DNA of 64,000 nt from Tricholomella constricta (taxonomy: Eukaryota; Basidiomycota; Agaricomycetes; Agaricales; Lyophyllaceae), in assembly GCA_013368375.1 (NCBI GenBank), contig JAACJP010000045.1, positions 248,001-312,000 on the forward strand, written 5' to 3'. This document shows, one piece after another, positions 36,001-45,500 of this stretch. Both the position numbers and the translations under genes were made by a program. The stretch's first letter is position 1; each line of letters opens with the position of its first letter. Under the pieces are notes generated by a model. The model saw only the letters and a list, made by a program, of their open reading frames with translations, ran no database searches and had not been told where the DNA came from.

Positions 36001-37034
36001 ACCTTGGAGAAAACATCCTCAAAGTCGTGGAGGTGGGTCGGAACAGCGTCGCGGAACGACTTAGGCGCAGAGTTCGCGGCGTGCGCCTCAGCGAGTCGCT
36101 GCGATGTCGTTTGACTGGCGCGAATGTGCATTTCGGTCGGAGGGGGGTGGATCGCAGTCGCAAAGATGCGATCGCCGTTCAGGAAGGTCTCCACCAGGAA
36201 GTCGTCCGACTCTGGATCGGGTTCCTCCATGATCGGAGTGTAGGGGAGGAACTCGTCGGTGTCGGAGTCGTCTTCGACGTAGGGGCAGGTCGGGGCTCGC
36301 AGGTCAGGCTCGACTGTCGGGATTCCTTCCGCCCGACAAGCCCGAATGGCGGCTCGCAGCTTGGTGCGTGAACGACGCTCCTCCTTGACTTCAACCTTGC
36401 AGGTGTCGCAACGTGTCGGCGCTCGACTCATTTTCACCTTTCCCGTCGCCCAATCAATGTCGGGGTTGTGGTCTCGGAGCCAGGTGAATCCGAGAATGAG
36501 ATCCTGCTTCCCAATACCCGCGACCGCGAACAGAACGCGCTCGGAGTGACCGTCGTAACGTAAGACTGCGTCCACGACGTATTCAATGGCGCCCGCCTCA
36601 TTAGGGGTTCCGTCAACATTGTAGGCACGTGTCGGGCGATTCAGCCGTCGCGTCTTCAGCTTGTGCTTTTCAACGAAGGCAGTGTTGATGAAGCAGGCCG
36701 ATGCCCCGCTGTCAACGAGGGCAGCGAGCGAATGCGTCTCTTGGGTGTCGGTGGTCTCGAGCTCGACCTTGAGCGACAGGGATAAGGAGTCGGGGGAGGC
36801 GGCGATCACGAAGCGACGGGGCAGTCGCTTTTCCCAGCGCGGTAGTCCACGACGCGACGGTACAGTCGGCTCGGTCGGAGCGACCGAAGGAGGTGGCGTT
36901 TGGTCAGGAGAGGATTGTACGTCTTCGTCGATTGGTTCACCCGTAGAAGTAGCAGCAATATTAAGTATATTGGGGTACTCTACAGATAGGGGGGCGAACC
37001 GATTACGACTAGACAACGGGGGCGTACTTTTCAC
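33009..37034 (-). CDS. Element B Pol (protease, RT, RNase H, integrase, chromodomain)
   Basis: Domains in order: aspartic protease (LVDSGASACFINTAFVEKHK), reverse transcriptase (LRLVQDYRTLNALTVKNRYP; VVCVYLDDILIYTKTLEEH, catalytic YLDD), RNase H (YRIEADSSDFATGAVLSQ), integrase zinc domain (HHDSKVAGHPGRWKTLELVS ... CDMCLRTK), DDE core (VVSVDFITELPESNGHDAIM; FVSDRGPQFVAEFTREL; TAYHPQTDGQTERVNQELEQ) and a C-terminal chromodomain (YKILWKGYGYEEASWEPREN) that would target integration to modified histones. 1,341 codons, unbroken. The listed start is a GTG at 37,034; no nearby ATG exists and the frame is open upstream into gag, so expression by -1 frameshifting at TTTTTAG is more likely than independent initiation. 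Confidence 0.95.
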   Translation of the reverse strand: MKSTPPLSSRNRFAPLSVEYPNILNIAATSTGEPIDEDVQSSPDQTPPPSVAPTEPTVPSRRGLPRWEKRLPRRFVIAASPDSLSLSLKVELETTDTQETHSLAALVDSGASACFINTAFVEKHKLKTRRLNRPTRAYNVDGTPNEAGAIEYVVDAVLRYDGHSERVLFAVAGIGKQDLILGFTWLRDHNPDIDWATGKVKMSRAPTRCDTCKVEVKEERRSRTKLRAAIRACRAEGIPTVEPDLRAPTCPYVEDDSDTDEFLPYTPIMEEPDPESDDFLVETFLNGDRIFATAIHPPPTEMHIRASQTTSQRLAEAHAANSAPKSFRDAVPTHLHDFEDVFSKVAFDELPDRKQWDHAIELEPGASPSGTKVYPLSPAEQVELDAFLKENLESGRIRPSKSPMASPVFFIKKKDGALRLVQDYRTLNALTVKNRYPLPLISELVNNLRGARYFTKLDVRWGYNNVRIKEGDEWKAAFRTNRGLFEPLVIFFGLTNSPATFQTMMNDIFRDLIAEGVVCVYLDDILIYTKTLEEHRRVARLVLDRLREHKLFLKPEKCEFEQTKVEYLGLIISHGQAEMDPVKVAGVSEWPAPRNKKEVQAFLGFTNFYRRFIQDFSHHARPLFDLTGKDVAWRWEASEQSAFDLLKSAITSRPVLAFPDDDRPYRIEADSSDFATGAVLSQESPSDGKWHPVAFYSKSLNAVERNYEIHDKEMLAIIRSLEEWRHFVEGAKHKVEILTDHKNLEYFLTAKKLNRRQARWSLYLANFNFTLHHRPGRSMGKPDALSRRADHGDGSGDNADIVLLKPEFFAIRATEGLALVGEEDDVLKAIRKGNRDGAQEDAVAKAAQLVKASKTAGRSLRFGEWGEEGGLLTFRGRIYVPNVPDLRRRIVEQHHDSKVAGHPGRWKTLELVSRNYWWPQMSRFIGSYTSTCDMCLRTKPRRQLPVGQLQPLPIPEGRWNVVSVDFITELPESNGHDAIMNVVYSVGKRAHFIASHTTCSALGAANLYRRHVWKLHGLPDAFVSDRGPQFVAEFTRELYRLLGIKLSASTAYHPQTDGQTERVNQELEQFLRVFCNERQNDWEDLLPDAEFSYNNHVHSATQQTPFLLDTGRHPRMGFEPRRGASKNESADEFVERMKEAQEEAKAALSKAKDDMERYYNQRHAPTPDYQPGDKVYLDATDISTTRPSKKLSHRYLGPFVVQRRVGPLAYRLLLPQSMKRIHPVFHVIKLVPAVADPIEGRQSDPPPPPDIIDDEPHYEVHKILDSRIFRKKLQYKILWKGYGYEEASWEPRENVAAPDLVRKFHRDNPDAARHIRGIFTLSPAVFATVTPHRAVAIQKGG

Positions 37035-37045
37035 CCGTTGTGCGA

Positions 37046-38266
37046 CTAAAAATCCTCTTCCGTGGCCAAGGCGGTCGGGTCGGCCGACTCGGGAGTCGGG
37101 TCCGCTGGGATCGCATCCTTGCGCGCCAGTAGCTGCATGATCAGCTCATCCAGTTCCTCTGGCATGATGTGGCGCAGGTCAAAGCGCTTTGGGCAGTCGC
37201 GCCAGAAGTGCCCCGGCTGCTTGCATCGACGACAGGTGTCGTCCTGAACAGGACGTCCGCGGAGCCGGTCGATGTCCATAGGGACACCTGGGGGAAGAGA
37301 CGGCGTCACGGGCGTGCTGAGAAGGTGCGCCGGTGCCGACACACGAACGGGAGCGGTCGGTGGGGCAGTGGGTCGCCATCGGAGCATGGGCGCGACCACA
37401 GGCGTCGGAATGGGGGCAGTCGGGCGACTCGCAGTCGGAACTGTCGGAGCTGACTGACGGTGGAAGTCCTCCTCGGTCCTCATGATGAAGTCCTGGGAGC
37501 GGGCGATCGCTAGCCAGTCCTCGATCTTGGAGTCGTCGGGCCGACCCGTGGTGATGCTCCCAAGCCTCCTTGAGAGCTTCGGGTCCATGCCCCGACGGAA
37601 TTTGAGGACCAGATGGCGGCCGTCTGGGTAATCGGCCTTGATCCACAGCGCCTTGAACGAGTCGATGTACTCGTCGATGGTGCGCCCATTCTGGAAGTAC
37701 GCTGTTGACTCAAGGGTGAGCGCAGCGTCGGCGACTTCGTCGAACAGGAAGAACTCCTTTTCGAAGTTCGACGCGAAGTCCTTCCAGGTCGGGAATGCGC
37801 GCTTTACCGACCCATACTGAAAGACCCGACCGACGAAGTCGGCGGCGCGACCGTGTTGCATGTATGACAACACCCAGCTGATTCGGGCGTGGTCGTCGAC
37901 GAACTGTCCGACGCTCAGGGAGAAGTAGAGCTGGCACGCGTTCCAGAAGGCGCGGCCGCCCGATCGTGCGCCGTCGTACACGGGAGGGGGCGACGGCCGA
38001 ATGTGCGATCCCGATCGCGGAAGGGGAGGGGACGTCGGCAAGGGCTGCGCCGGCGTCGCGGGGGTCGTAGGTGCTGCTGGGGAGGCAGCGGGGGGGTTCC
38101 CCAAAACGATGGTATCTAAAAGAGCGGCGATGCGGTCCATGGTGGCCGAGTTGGTGGTGTTGGATTGCGAGAGAGCCGACATCGCGGTTTCAAGGCTCAC
38201 CAGTCGTTCCTCTGGCGTGAGCGCAGCAGGAGACGGAGGCGTGTCAAATTCACCGAAGTCGGACAT
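37046..38266 (-). CDS. Element B Gag
   Basis: Retrotransposon capsid polyprotein. The start MSDFGEFDTPPSPAALTPEE is followed by a helical, Pro/Ala-rich linker, then a Ty3-type capsid region (KAFWNACQLYFSL-like segment, FPTWKDFASNFEKEFFL, RTIDEYIDSFKALWIKADYP). Near the C-terminus is a CCHC zinc knuckle CRRCKQPGHFWRDC. The last codons are GAT TTT TAG. It assembles virus-like particles and packages RNA. 406 residues, no disruption. Pol follows in the -1 frame with no intervening ATG. Confidence 0.95.
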   Translation of the reverse strand: MSDFGEFDTPPSPAALTPEERLVSLETAMSALSQSNTTNSATMDRIAALLDTIVLGNPPAASPAAPTTPATPAQPLPTSPPLPRSGSHIRPSPPPVYDGARSGGRAFWNACQLYFSLSVGQFVDDHARISWVLSYMQHGRAADFVGRVFQYGSVKRAFPTWKDFASNFEKEFFLFDEVADAALTLESTAYFQNGRTIDEYIDSFKALWIKADYPDGRHLVLKFRRGMDPKLSRRLGSITTGRPDDSKIEDWLAIARSQDFIMRTEEDFHRQSAPTVPTASRPTAPIPTPVVAPMLRWRPTAPPTAPVRVSAPAHLLSTPVTPSLPPGVPMDIDRLRGRPVQDDTCRRCKQPGHFWRDCPKRFDLRHIMPEELDELIMQLLARKDAIPADPTPESADPTALATEEDF

Positions 38267-38377
38267 CTCGAGACGGGACTGGGCGACGATCGGAGCAGGC
38301 GCGCGCTGGACGGGTTGCGTGTAGCAGACACGTGTTTCGGCGCGGAGGCTGATTGGTCGGCTTCGTCGGGTCTCTGG

Positions 38378-38390
38378 TTTACACTATTCT
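38378..38390 (-). promoter_or_regulatory. Self-priming primer-binding site of element B
   Basis: Coding-strand AGAATAGTGTAAA lies two bases inside the 5' LTR and is perfectly complementary over 13 nt to LTR sequence at 38,509-38,521. This matches the Tf1/sushi arrangement, in which the transcript's own 5' end folds back to prime reverse transcription. The mechanism is inferred. Confidence 0.6.
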
Positions 38391-38392
38391 GC

Positions 38393-38897
38393 TGTTAGGG
38401 CAACCCTTACAGTGGAGCGCTATCACACTGGCAAGGGGGAATCCGAAGTTATATTGATGTACAGTAACGAAGGTAAGTAAGGCTTACCTGGCAAGGGGGA
38501 ATCCGAAGAGAATAGTGTAAAGGATTCCCAAATGCCAGGGGGCCGACTATATACAAGTGTAGGACGTGAGGGCCGGTCCTCCAGAGTGTACTGTACATGT
38601 AATAGTAACGAATGGTGTGCGGCGCGTGTATGGACACGTTCCCGATGCTGTCCGATCCTCGTGGCCCAGGGTACGGGCACGAGGCGGGGCAGCCGACGTC
38701 GGGATGTCGGGTGGTCGGGATCGGCGTCGGGCGCGCGCGGGGAGTGAGGGGAAGCGACAGGAAGTGAGTAAGTATGTACACCGACGCTTGGGTCGGAGCG
38801 TCGGGTCGGGATCGCGATCGGTCGGTCGGGGGCGAGCGCGTGAGTCGGGGGAACGATCTGTGAGCATCGGAGAGCGTGAACGAGAGTTCCCCTGACA
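38393..38897 (-). repeat. 5' LTR of element B
   Basis: 505 bp partner of 32,504-33,008. Contains the presumed promoter and transcript start (see the regulatory entry). Confidence 0.95.
38509..38553 (-). promoter_or_regulatory. Element B promoter and predicted transcript start
   Basis: On the coding strand a TATATAG box lies about 32 nt upstream of TTTACACTATTCT (38,521 down to 38,509). The latter is the exact reverse complement of the presumed primer-binding site, so the mRNA 5' end is predicted near 38,521 by analogy with Tf1-type self-priming. Confidence 0.6.
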
Positions 38898-39334
38898 ACG
38901 AGGGTCTTTGTATCGAACCAAGCAGAAGTTCCCTGCAGCAGAGAGTTAAGAGACTGAATCTCGGCTGCCCAGTTCCAGAAGGTGGAGTTTTTCGGATCAA
39001 GACGAGCAGACAAGATTTTGATGCGGATTTTCGACGCCCAATCATGCGGAAGGTAGTTGGAGCGGACCTCGGCCATAAATGCGTCGAAGTCGAGAGCGAG
39101 AATACGCACACGGTCACCGTTGATCCAGGAACGCATGCGGGGGTCTCGAATGCCAGTAATGGCGCGACGGACTTGGTCATCAGGCTTGGTTTCCTTCAGG
39201 TCAAAGTAATCGACACAAGCGTCCTCCCATTCCTTAGCGACGGAGGGCGTGAGATCACCGGCAAGCAGGATGGGCAGTTTTCCGTCTTTGATTTCACAGG
39301 AAGAGGAGGGGACTCTGGGAACAGAAGCCGACAT
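38898..39334 (-). pseudogene. Element A gag, N-terminal part separated by element B
   Basis: Starts MSASVPRVPSSSCEIKDGKL at 39,334 and continues WEDACVDYFDLKETKPDDQV, ITGIRDPRMRSWINGDRVRI, LPHDWASKIRIKILSARLDP to WFDTKTLV. There the reading frame enters the LTR of element B at the ACGAG target site. The matching continuation (REKIESGLDHQLSLMYFEKE) begins at 32,503 on the other side of B. This is a retrotransposon capsid-type gag. The upstream frame is open to about 39,545 and contains Ser/Pro-rich sequence, so the exact start is a choice. Confidence 0.88.
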
Positions 39335-39887
39335 GTTGGAGAGAAAGCGGCGGTAAGAGACGGACAAAGGAGAACTTTCGCAGGACGACGAAGAAGAATC
39401 AGAAGGTACCGGAGAAGTCGGAAGAGATACGGAGGCTGAAGAGACCGCCGGTGCAGGAAGCGCAGGGCGGGAACGGCGGAAGGCGATAAACGTGATAGAT
39501 GCTCGGCAACAGAAGGCGGTACGGTCACGGTACAAGGCACAGTTCGGCTACGAGTCAACAAGGGGAGCGGTGTAGATGGTTCACGTTTAGAAGTCCGAGG
39601 AGTTGCGTTATCCAGTTTCTTGCGGACAGTGACGCGACGATCCAGTGTGGACGCGCGACGCGACGGTGTCTGTAATTACGCACGATCAGCTGTGATCGGC
39701 TTGGCGCGAGCGGAAGTAAAAACGGAAAAAAGAGGAACGGACCAGCGAACGTGTTCGCAAGGTCAAACGCAAAGGACAGCGACGGCACAGTGACAACCGA
39801 TAAGGATCGGTAGTTGGTAACAGCGAGCGGCACAGAGGGGCAGGATGACGGTAACGGCAGGTGCTTGATACGAATCAAAAGAAAAAG

Positions 39888-40173
39888 TGGAAACCCGTAG
39901 GAACGTGTAACACTAACAGAGACACCGACAGATGGGATCAAGCTTGTATTGTAGAGAGTACGAGCTAGTACGGTTAGATGATTTGGAGGTGGGGGAAGTG
40001 GGAGAGAAAAAGGTAAAGTAAAGTCGTCGTCGATGCCCCGTATTTATAGGCTCGACGACATTATGTTCAACCAATGAGAAGAAAGATTATTTAGTGCGAG
40101 TAAGGTTCGAGCTTTCCACAAATTGAGGACCCAACCGTTGGTCGGTTTCAGAATCGTGTCACGCGTGCTTACA
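39888..40173 (-). repeat. 5' LTR of element A
   Basis: 286 bp partner of 27,625-27,910 with about seven differences, mostly transitions. Confidence 0.9.
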
Positions 40174-41910
40174 GCAGTGAGCGCACGTGGGCGTGGGCGA
40201 GGTTGAGCAAAACTCAGTTGAAGCTCAGCTCCGGAAAATCCCGCCTTGACAACCGCATTTTTTTTTTTTTGCTGGCATCTCCCTGCTCTGCCCATGTCTC
40301 TCTCGTCTGCTCCTGCCCAATGTTGCAGTTGGGCTTCTTTGTGATCACATTTGTAACCGTGATTGTCCCAGTTGTGGGCACCAAGTTTATTGCACAAAGG
40401 ACCTTTTTGAGCACAAATGTCTACGAGATTCGATGTATTTCTATTTGCCATTCTCTGCTTGGATGACAAGTACGTCGCCAAACACCTGTAATCGGCACTT
40501 TCACTGACACACACATAGACAGGTTTTTCCCAAGCATGCGACAGCAACGGCAGCCTCTCGTGCTTTTGTCAACACTCCATAAACAATCTGCCGTGGAACT
40601 TTAGGTTTAGGGAGCTGTCGTGGTCAATACTGTAGTGAAAATTTACCAACAATATATATGGTTTGCTGCCCCCATATCCGAATATCTTAGAATGTGATTG
40701 GTACTGGATGGCACTATTTCACGAAATGACAAAGCATTGGAATTGACACTCATAATTACATAAATTCTCGACCCAATATAACATTTGTATGGCAACAGGG
40801 ACAGACCAGCTTGCTAACCGACGGTCAAACCCGAAATTTAAGCTCCGCCGAGCGCCAAACAAACGCAGGGCCCGAACCAGTTCATCTAATGATTTTGCGA
40901 TAATCGGGACGACTCTACACTCTTCCGCGATGGCCACGACGCATGACAACTTCACCACTTATCCCTTCGGTACCTTCCTAAATCTTTCCAGGTAAAGACT
41001 TTTTTTTTGAAATATGGGGGCTACTGCATGTGTATCCAACTCGGTGCGTCTTCTTTTGTTCCATGCCAGTAACTACTGACACTGCTGGCCACCGTTCGAC
41101 GCAATGTCGACGTCAATGTTACTCGCAACATTGCGCACTGGCTTATTTCATTTTTTGGGAGTGCGTTGCGACATTTGTGAGAGGGCGTCTGCGGGGCCTG
41201 GCGATGGGCGCGTCAATGAAGATCGTCGGTGGATGCTTTTGTCCCAGGTGCGTTTCTTTCTCCCCTGCCTCTGACACCCCAATACTGGAGCAGGGAGGAT
41301 ATATTTCGAGGGTGAATTCTCAAACTCGACATGGTAACTCGAACGACGATGGCGACTACTCGAGAATTGCCGAATGCCATCGTGGTCGTTCATCAACACT
41401 GTTACTGCAGAAGGCTCCTTTGTATCACAAGTTCCTCCCTTGCCAAATGATTTGTCAAGCTATCGCTCGCCACCTTCGACATCCGTTAGCCTCACGTTCC
41501 CCCCACTTCAGCGCCCTGGAGAGAGAGAGAAGGTCATAGTGCCAGATTTTGGGTAGGATCAGATCACATCCCTTGAGGTTCCATCATTCACAAGCCCCCC
41601 CACCTGCAGCACCGTCGCCTCTATCACAGAGCCATCGTCTCAATCAATACTATACATCTGGTTACACGAGCGTGAACTCTGCGCCCGAGTCGATACCAGC
41701 AGTACTCAGTCTTGTGCCGCCTTTGACTTGCAGGGCAACGGCAATTTGACATTGGGTGGCAGGACAGCAATTATTCGAGCATTGCCAAGTGACCGCGACG
41801 GTAACTCGAAATCATCACGTAGTTTTACCCTGTTCCTTGTGTTTGTAGTTTAGAAATGTGATGAGTGATTGTCGCTCTGCATTCGCACTGTCCAGTATGC
41901 GCAAAGTATC
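40174..41910. other. Unresolved region right of element A
   Basis: No recognisable gene. Contains a T11-type homopolymer near 40,257 and short AACTCGA / CTCGAGAATTGCC words that recur at 41,330-41,370 and 41,775-41,810. ORFs on both strands lack domain features. Confidence 0.35.
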
Positions 41911-43147
41911 TTATATTCTACATATGATATCTTCCAGCTTCCGGTAAAGCTTCAACTCTCGTTCCCACCACCCAGCCTTGAGCTCGCATATCCGCTGATA
42001 CTCCTTCAGATTGTTCATCATAAGCTGCTTCTCAATAAAACAACCATTGTCAACATAGCGGAGCAACTCACCCTTGCAGTACTGTATAAAGGAAACACGA
42101 CCGTCACCCAGTTGCACGGGGATGTTGGCGTGGATCAACGTTGCCGATGGGATGAAGATGAGTGAGCCCGGTGGGAACTCATGGGAACTCAATAACAATC
42201 TTGACGTCTGGAAGCACGAGATGGCTGCCTTTCTTGGGGTCGAAAGGCCCGAGTGACTGTATTCTGCACCATCCAATTGCTGCATTCTTGCCGTTGCGGT
42301 ATGACTTCGTCCAGACATTGCCGCCAAAGTTGATCGCGGTGGCAGGAATGATGCTTCGGGGAAAGATTTTGTGAAGGTCGGGAAGTTGATCGAATAAGGT
42401 GTTCAGATGGTCGCGATAGCGCTTATGGATGTCAGATGCCCAAAGATGGAGTGCTCTTAGGGAATAAATGGGCACACATTAATAAGATTAAGAAGTGCAA
42501 ACTCACCATCAGCAAAGTGCGCCATCCGCATGATGTCTGGGTCAGCTGCAATGACAGGCTGCAGGACGTGATGACCATGCGGCAGCATCGCGTCGGCGCT
42601 GACATTTCCCGTGAACGCGTGCATTTCGACCGCGCCGAGTGTTGCAGTGGGGGCCGCGTGGCAATACAAGAAGCAAATTCTTTGCATCGGCATTTGTAGA
42701 CGTTGTGTGCCGACTGTCGTCAGCATCAACCGATGAAGATCGCAGGTGCTTGGCTGAAGCGGCAGCTCCAGGAGGTGGGGGTACCAGGGGAGTCGAGTTG
42801 GCGCAGCTTGATTGTGAAGTCAGAAATTTGGTGCAATGATCATTCGGCAGCAAGCGAGCAGAAAACACATCCTCGCGGTCTTCTTCCTCCAAGTATAACT
42901 TGAGGGCATCAGGGAGGTTGAGTGCCAGGGCTTCAGCGACTGACATTTGAAACAGCAAAAACTCTGCCCCAGAGCGCGTCTGTAGGCGCACCAGTATCAT
43001 ATCAGGAAAAAAGCGAGATGAAGGAAGAGGAAACGCATGCTGCGGGCCAAAAACATCGGCAGCTTCATTGATGTATTTCTGAGGGAGTGTTTCAGCGTAG
43101 GTCAGGCAGAACACAAGGGTCTGTTTTGTACAACTGTTGTGGGGCAA
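41911..43147 (-). pseudogene. JBP/TET-type 2OG-Fe(II) dioxygenase-like gene, metal site degraded
   Basis: Spliced minus-strand segments include KIFPRSIIPATAINFGGNVW, GWCRIQSLGPFDPKKGSHLV, VIEFPPGSLIFIPSATLIHA and RVSFIQYCKGELLRYVDNGC. This is the order I recall for agaricomycete proteins annotated as 2OG-Fe(II) dioxygenases with a JBP/TET-like domain (oxidation of 5-methylcytosine or thymine in DNA is the activity known for JBP/TET enzymes). The position where the family has H-x-D after the conserved tryptophan here reads KSYRNGKN, so both iron ligands appear lost. N-terminal segments (FPDMILVRLQTRSGAEFLLF, CHAAPTATLGAVEMHAFTGN) are in different frames. Start and exon borders uncertain. Confidence 0.5.
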
Positions 43148-43666
43148 TCAGCACGCGTACTCGGACCTGGTGTAGTCCTGGAGTTCACGAGCTGCCTGCC
43201 CCACGACGGCCGTGAAAAAACAGACAAAAAATGTTGATTATCGCGGCGCATGAGGAGAGCTCGATGAACCTCAAGTCCCGAGATCTGTTCCACTGGTCAG
43301 CTATCTGGATATAAGTAGCCAAGGGTGAACTTAGCATCGGACGACCTCACGACTTACATGTATAATGTGCATGTATCAAAAAATTCAACAGTGATATTGC
43401 TGACCCATACTTTTCCTCAACGATCGAGACGTGTTCTGGCGCGTGTTGCAGAGTTCCCGTGCAGTTTTTCCAGACCTAGATGAACCATGGCACGCAGAGA
43501 TAACAAACACGGGCCTCCTAATTACTTGCTGGAAGCCCAGGATAACAGAATTCATCGTTGCAATATGACTTGTAGACAAATCAGCACCAGGGTTTCCAGG
43601 TTAGAGTACTCAGAACCGATGATATGCACCCTCTTCGACTGGTCACCGATCCGACGTCCCGACCAC
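43148..43666. other. Intergenic region left of element C
   Basis: About 0.5 kb between the dioxygenase-like gene and the presumed start of element C. No gene recognised. From about 43,650 the base composition shifts to CCGAC-rich sequence typical of the retroelement. Confidence 0.4.
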
Positions 43667-44088
43667 TGTAAACCGCCCAAAAGACGCACGCGACAACATC
43701 GACCGACTCACCGACTAACCCGCCGACCAACTCCCGACCGCACGCGACCTACCCGACTCGGCCGACCTAGTTCTAGGGCGCCGGCGATCGGAGTAACCAT
43801 GTAGTCACCAAGCGACCATGCACGTTCATCTGTCAAAACGTCAAACCCCTGACTTGGCGCCTTACCCATGACGCATTAACCGACAAAGCCACTCCGTCTC
43901 CTATTCACGGCACAGATCTGACTAACTCACGGAGTCCCGTAATCGCCGACTGCCCTGATCACGTATCCGATCCGACACTAGTATCCGATCAATAACGCGC
44001 CACACTCGACTTGTCCTCAGAAAAACGCCGCGCGGCGCCAGACTTGGCGACAACCTAACGCGAAACACCTGCATGGTCGCACTAAGAG

Positions 44089-44356
44089 CACATAGAGGCA
44101 TCACAGTGTATTGTGTCCCACGGCCCACAGGGCCAATACATGTAGTGTGTTTGACGGAACGAGCGGGCCCGCTGTGGCTCCAGCGGGCCTCATACATCGT
44201 ATCAATGCTCACGGTGCAGCGGGCCTTATACACTGTATCCACTCAGACGGTGTCAGCGGGTCCCGCTGGTCTGCACCAACAGGCCCGATACAATGGACAC
44301 CGCGGCATGCACGATACAGTGTAGCGGATGGCACGGTGCAGCGGGTTTGTACAAGG
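44089..44356 (+). repeat. Left terminal inverted repeat of the KDZ element
   Basis: Matches the reverse complement of 59,145-59,412 at equal length, starting CA..TAG.GGCATCACAGTG and ending GGGTTTGTACAAGG. Contains repeated AGCGGGYC blocks and GATACA/TGTATC half-palindromes. Confidence 0.92.
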
Positions 44357-45500
44357 TATCGGAGAGGACCAGTTCTGCCCCACCGCGGCATTGATGATTG
44401 TTGCAGGTGTTGAAAGTACGTCGTTCGGCCCCGCGGCATGAGATACAATGTATCGGGTTGCACGGCACCAGCGGGCCTGTTGCAGGTATTGAAAATACCT
44501 CGTTTTGGGTGCCGCGGCGTGAGATACAATGTATCTGACTGCACGGTGGGACGGCCAGCGGGTCCGTTGCAGGTACATCAGTTGGTGCCGCGGCATGAGA
44601 TTCAATCTAGCATTGCCGCGGCATGCATAATACAATGTATCGGGCTACACGGTGTAGCGGGTGGTACAATGTATCGGGTTGCACGGCACCAGCGGGCCTG
44701 TTGCAGGTATTGAAAATACCTCGTTTTGGGTGCCGCGGCGTGAGATACAATGTATCGAGCTGCACGGTGTAGCGGGTGGTACAAGGTATCGTGTGGGACG
44801 GGGCCAGCGGGTCCGTTGCATGGCACCAGCGGGCCTGTTGCAGGTATTGAAAATACCTCGTTTTGGGTGCCGCGGCGTGAGATACAATGTATCGAGCTGC
44901 ACGGTGTAGCGGGTGGTACAAGGTATCGTGTGAGACGGGGCCAGCGGGTCCGTGGCAGGTACATCAGTTGGTGCCGCGGCATGAGATTCAATCTAGCACT
45001 GCCGCGGCATGCATAATACAATGTATCGGGCTGCACGGTGTAGCGGGTGGTACAAGGTATCGTGTGGGACGGGGCCAGCGGGTCCGTTGCAGGTACATCA
45101 GTTGGTGCCGCGGCATGAGATTCAATCTAGCATTGCCGCGGCATGCATAATACAATGTATCGGACTGCACGGTGTAGCGGGTGGTACAAGTTATCGTGTG
45201 GGACGGGGCCAGCGGGTCCGTTGCAGGTACATCAGTTGGTGCCGCGGCATGAGATTCAATCTAGCACTGCCGCGGCATGCATAATACAGTGTATCGGGCT
45301 GCACGGTGTAGCGGGGGTACAAGTTATCGTGTGGGACGGGGCCCGCGGGTCCGTTGCAGGTACATCAGTTGGTGCCGCGGCATGAGATTCAATCTAGCCC
45401 TGCCGCGGCATGCATAATACAGTGTATTGGGCTGCCCAGTGTAGCGGGTGGTCGTTTGGTGCCGCGGACCGCGGCATGCATGATACTATTTATGTTGGAT
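44357..45500. repeat. Left subterminal repeat array of the KDZ element
   Basis: About eight units built of GCCGCGGCATGAGATTCAAT, GCATAATACAATGTATCGGG, GTGTAGCGGGTGGTACAAGG and GGGACGGGGCCAGCGGGTCC blocks, with a period near 134 bp from about 44,960 onward. An alternative unit carries the stem GGTATTGAAAATACC (near 44,485, 44,705 and 44,842). The repeated ORFs within are by-products of the array, not genes. Confidence 0.9.

Larger units (their letters stand above)
32504..38897 (-). mobile_element. Ty3/gypsy chromovirus B (young, apparently intact, nested in A)
   Basis: 6,394 bp element with two 505 bp LTRs that look identical throughout and a 5 bp target duplication ACGAG (32,499-32,503 and 38,898-38,902). 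It encodes uninterrupted gag (406 aa) and pol (1,341 codons) in minus orientation. On the minus strand, AAAAGGGGGGGTGA precedes the 3' LTR as polypurine tract. Identical LTRs and open frames indicate a recent insertion that may be transposition-competent. Confidence 0.96.
27625..40173 (-). mobile_element. Ty3/gypsy chromovirus A (older, interrupted by element B)
   Basis: A complete element in minus orientation: 286 bp LTRs (27,625-27,910 and 39,888-40,173) and a 5 bp target duplication GCAGT (27,620-27,624 and 40,174-40,178). On the minus strand the 3' LTR is preceded by the polypurine tract AAAGGGGGGAGGGG. The LTR pair differs at about seven positions by eye, so the insertion is not recent. 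Its single gag-pol ORF is broken by element B (32,504-38,897) and by a frameshift in integrase. Without B the element is about 6.15 kb. Confidence 0.93.

Noticed and set aside
33093..37140. Long plus-strand ORFs antisense to element B
   Set aside because: Shadow frames of gag and pol in GC-rich sequence, without domain motifs.
41911..43147. The JBP/TET-like gene as cargo of the KDZ element
   Set aside because: The TIR and CTAAGAG boundary at 44,082-44,089 excludes it.
44357..45500. Regular spacing suggestive of a CRISPR array
   Set aside because: The whole ~134 bp unit is conserved with no unique spacers, and the genome is eukaryotic.
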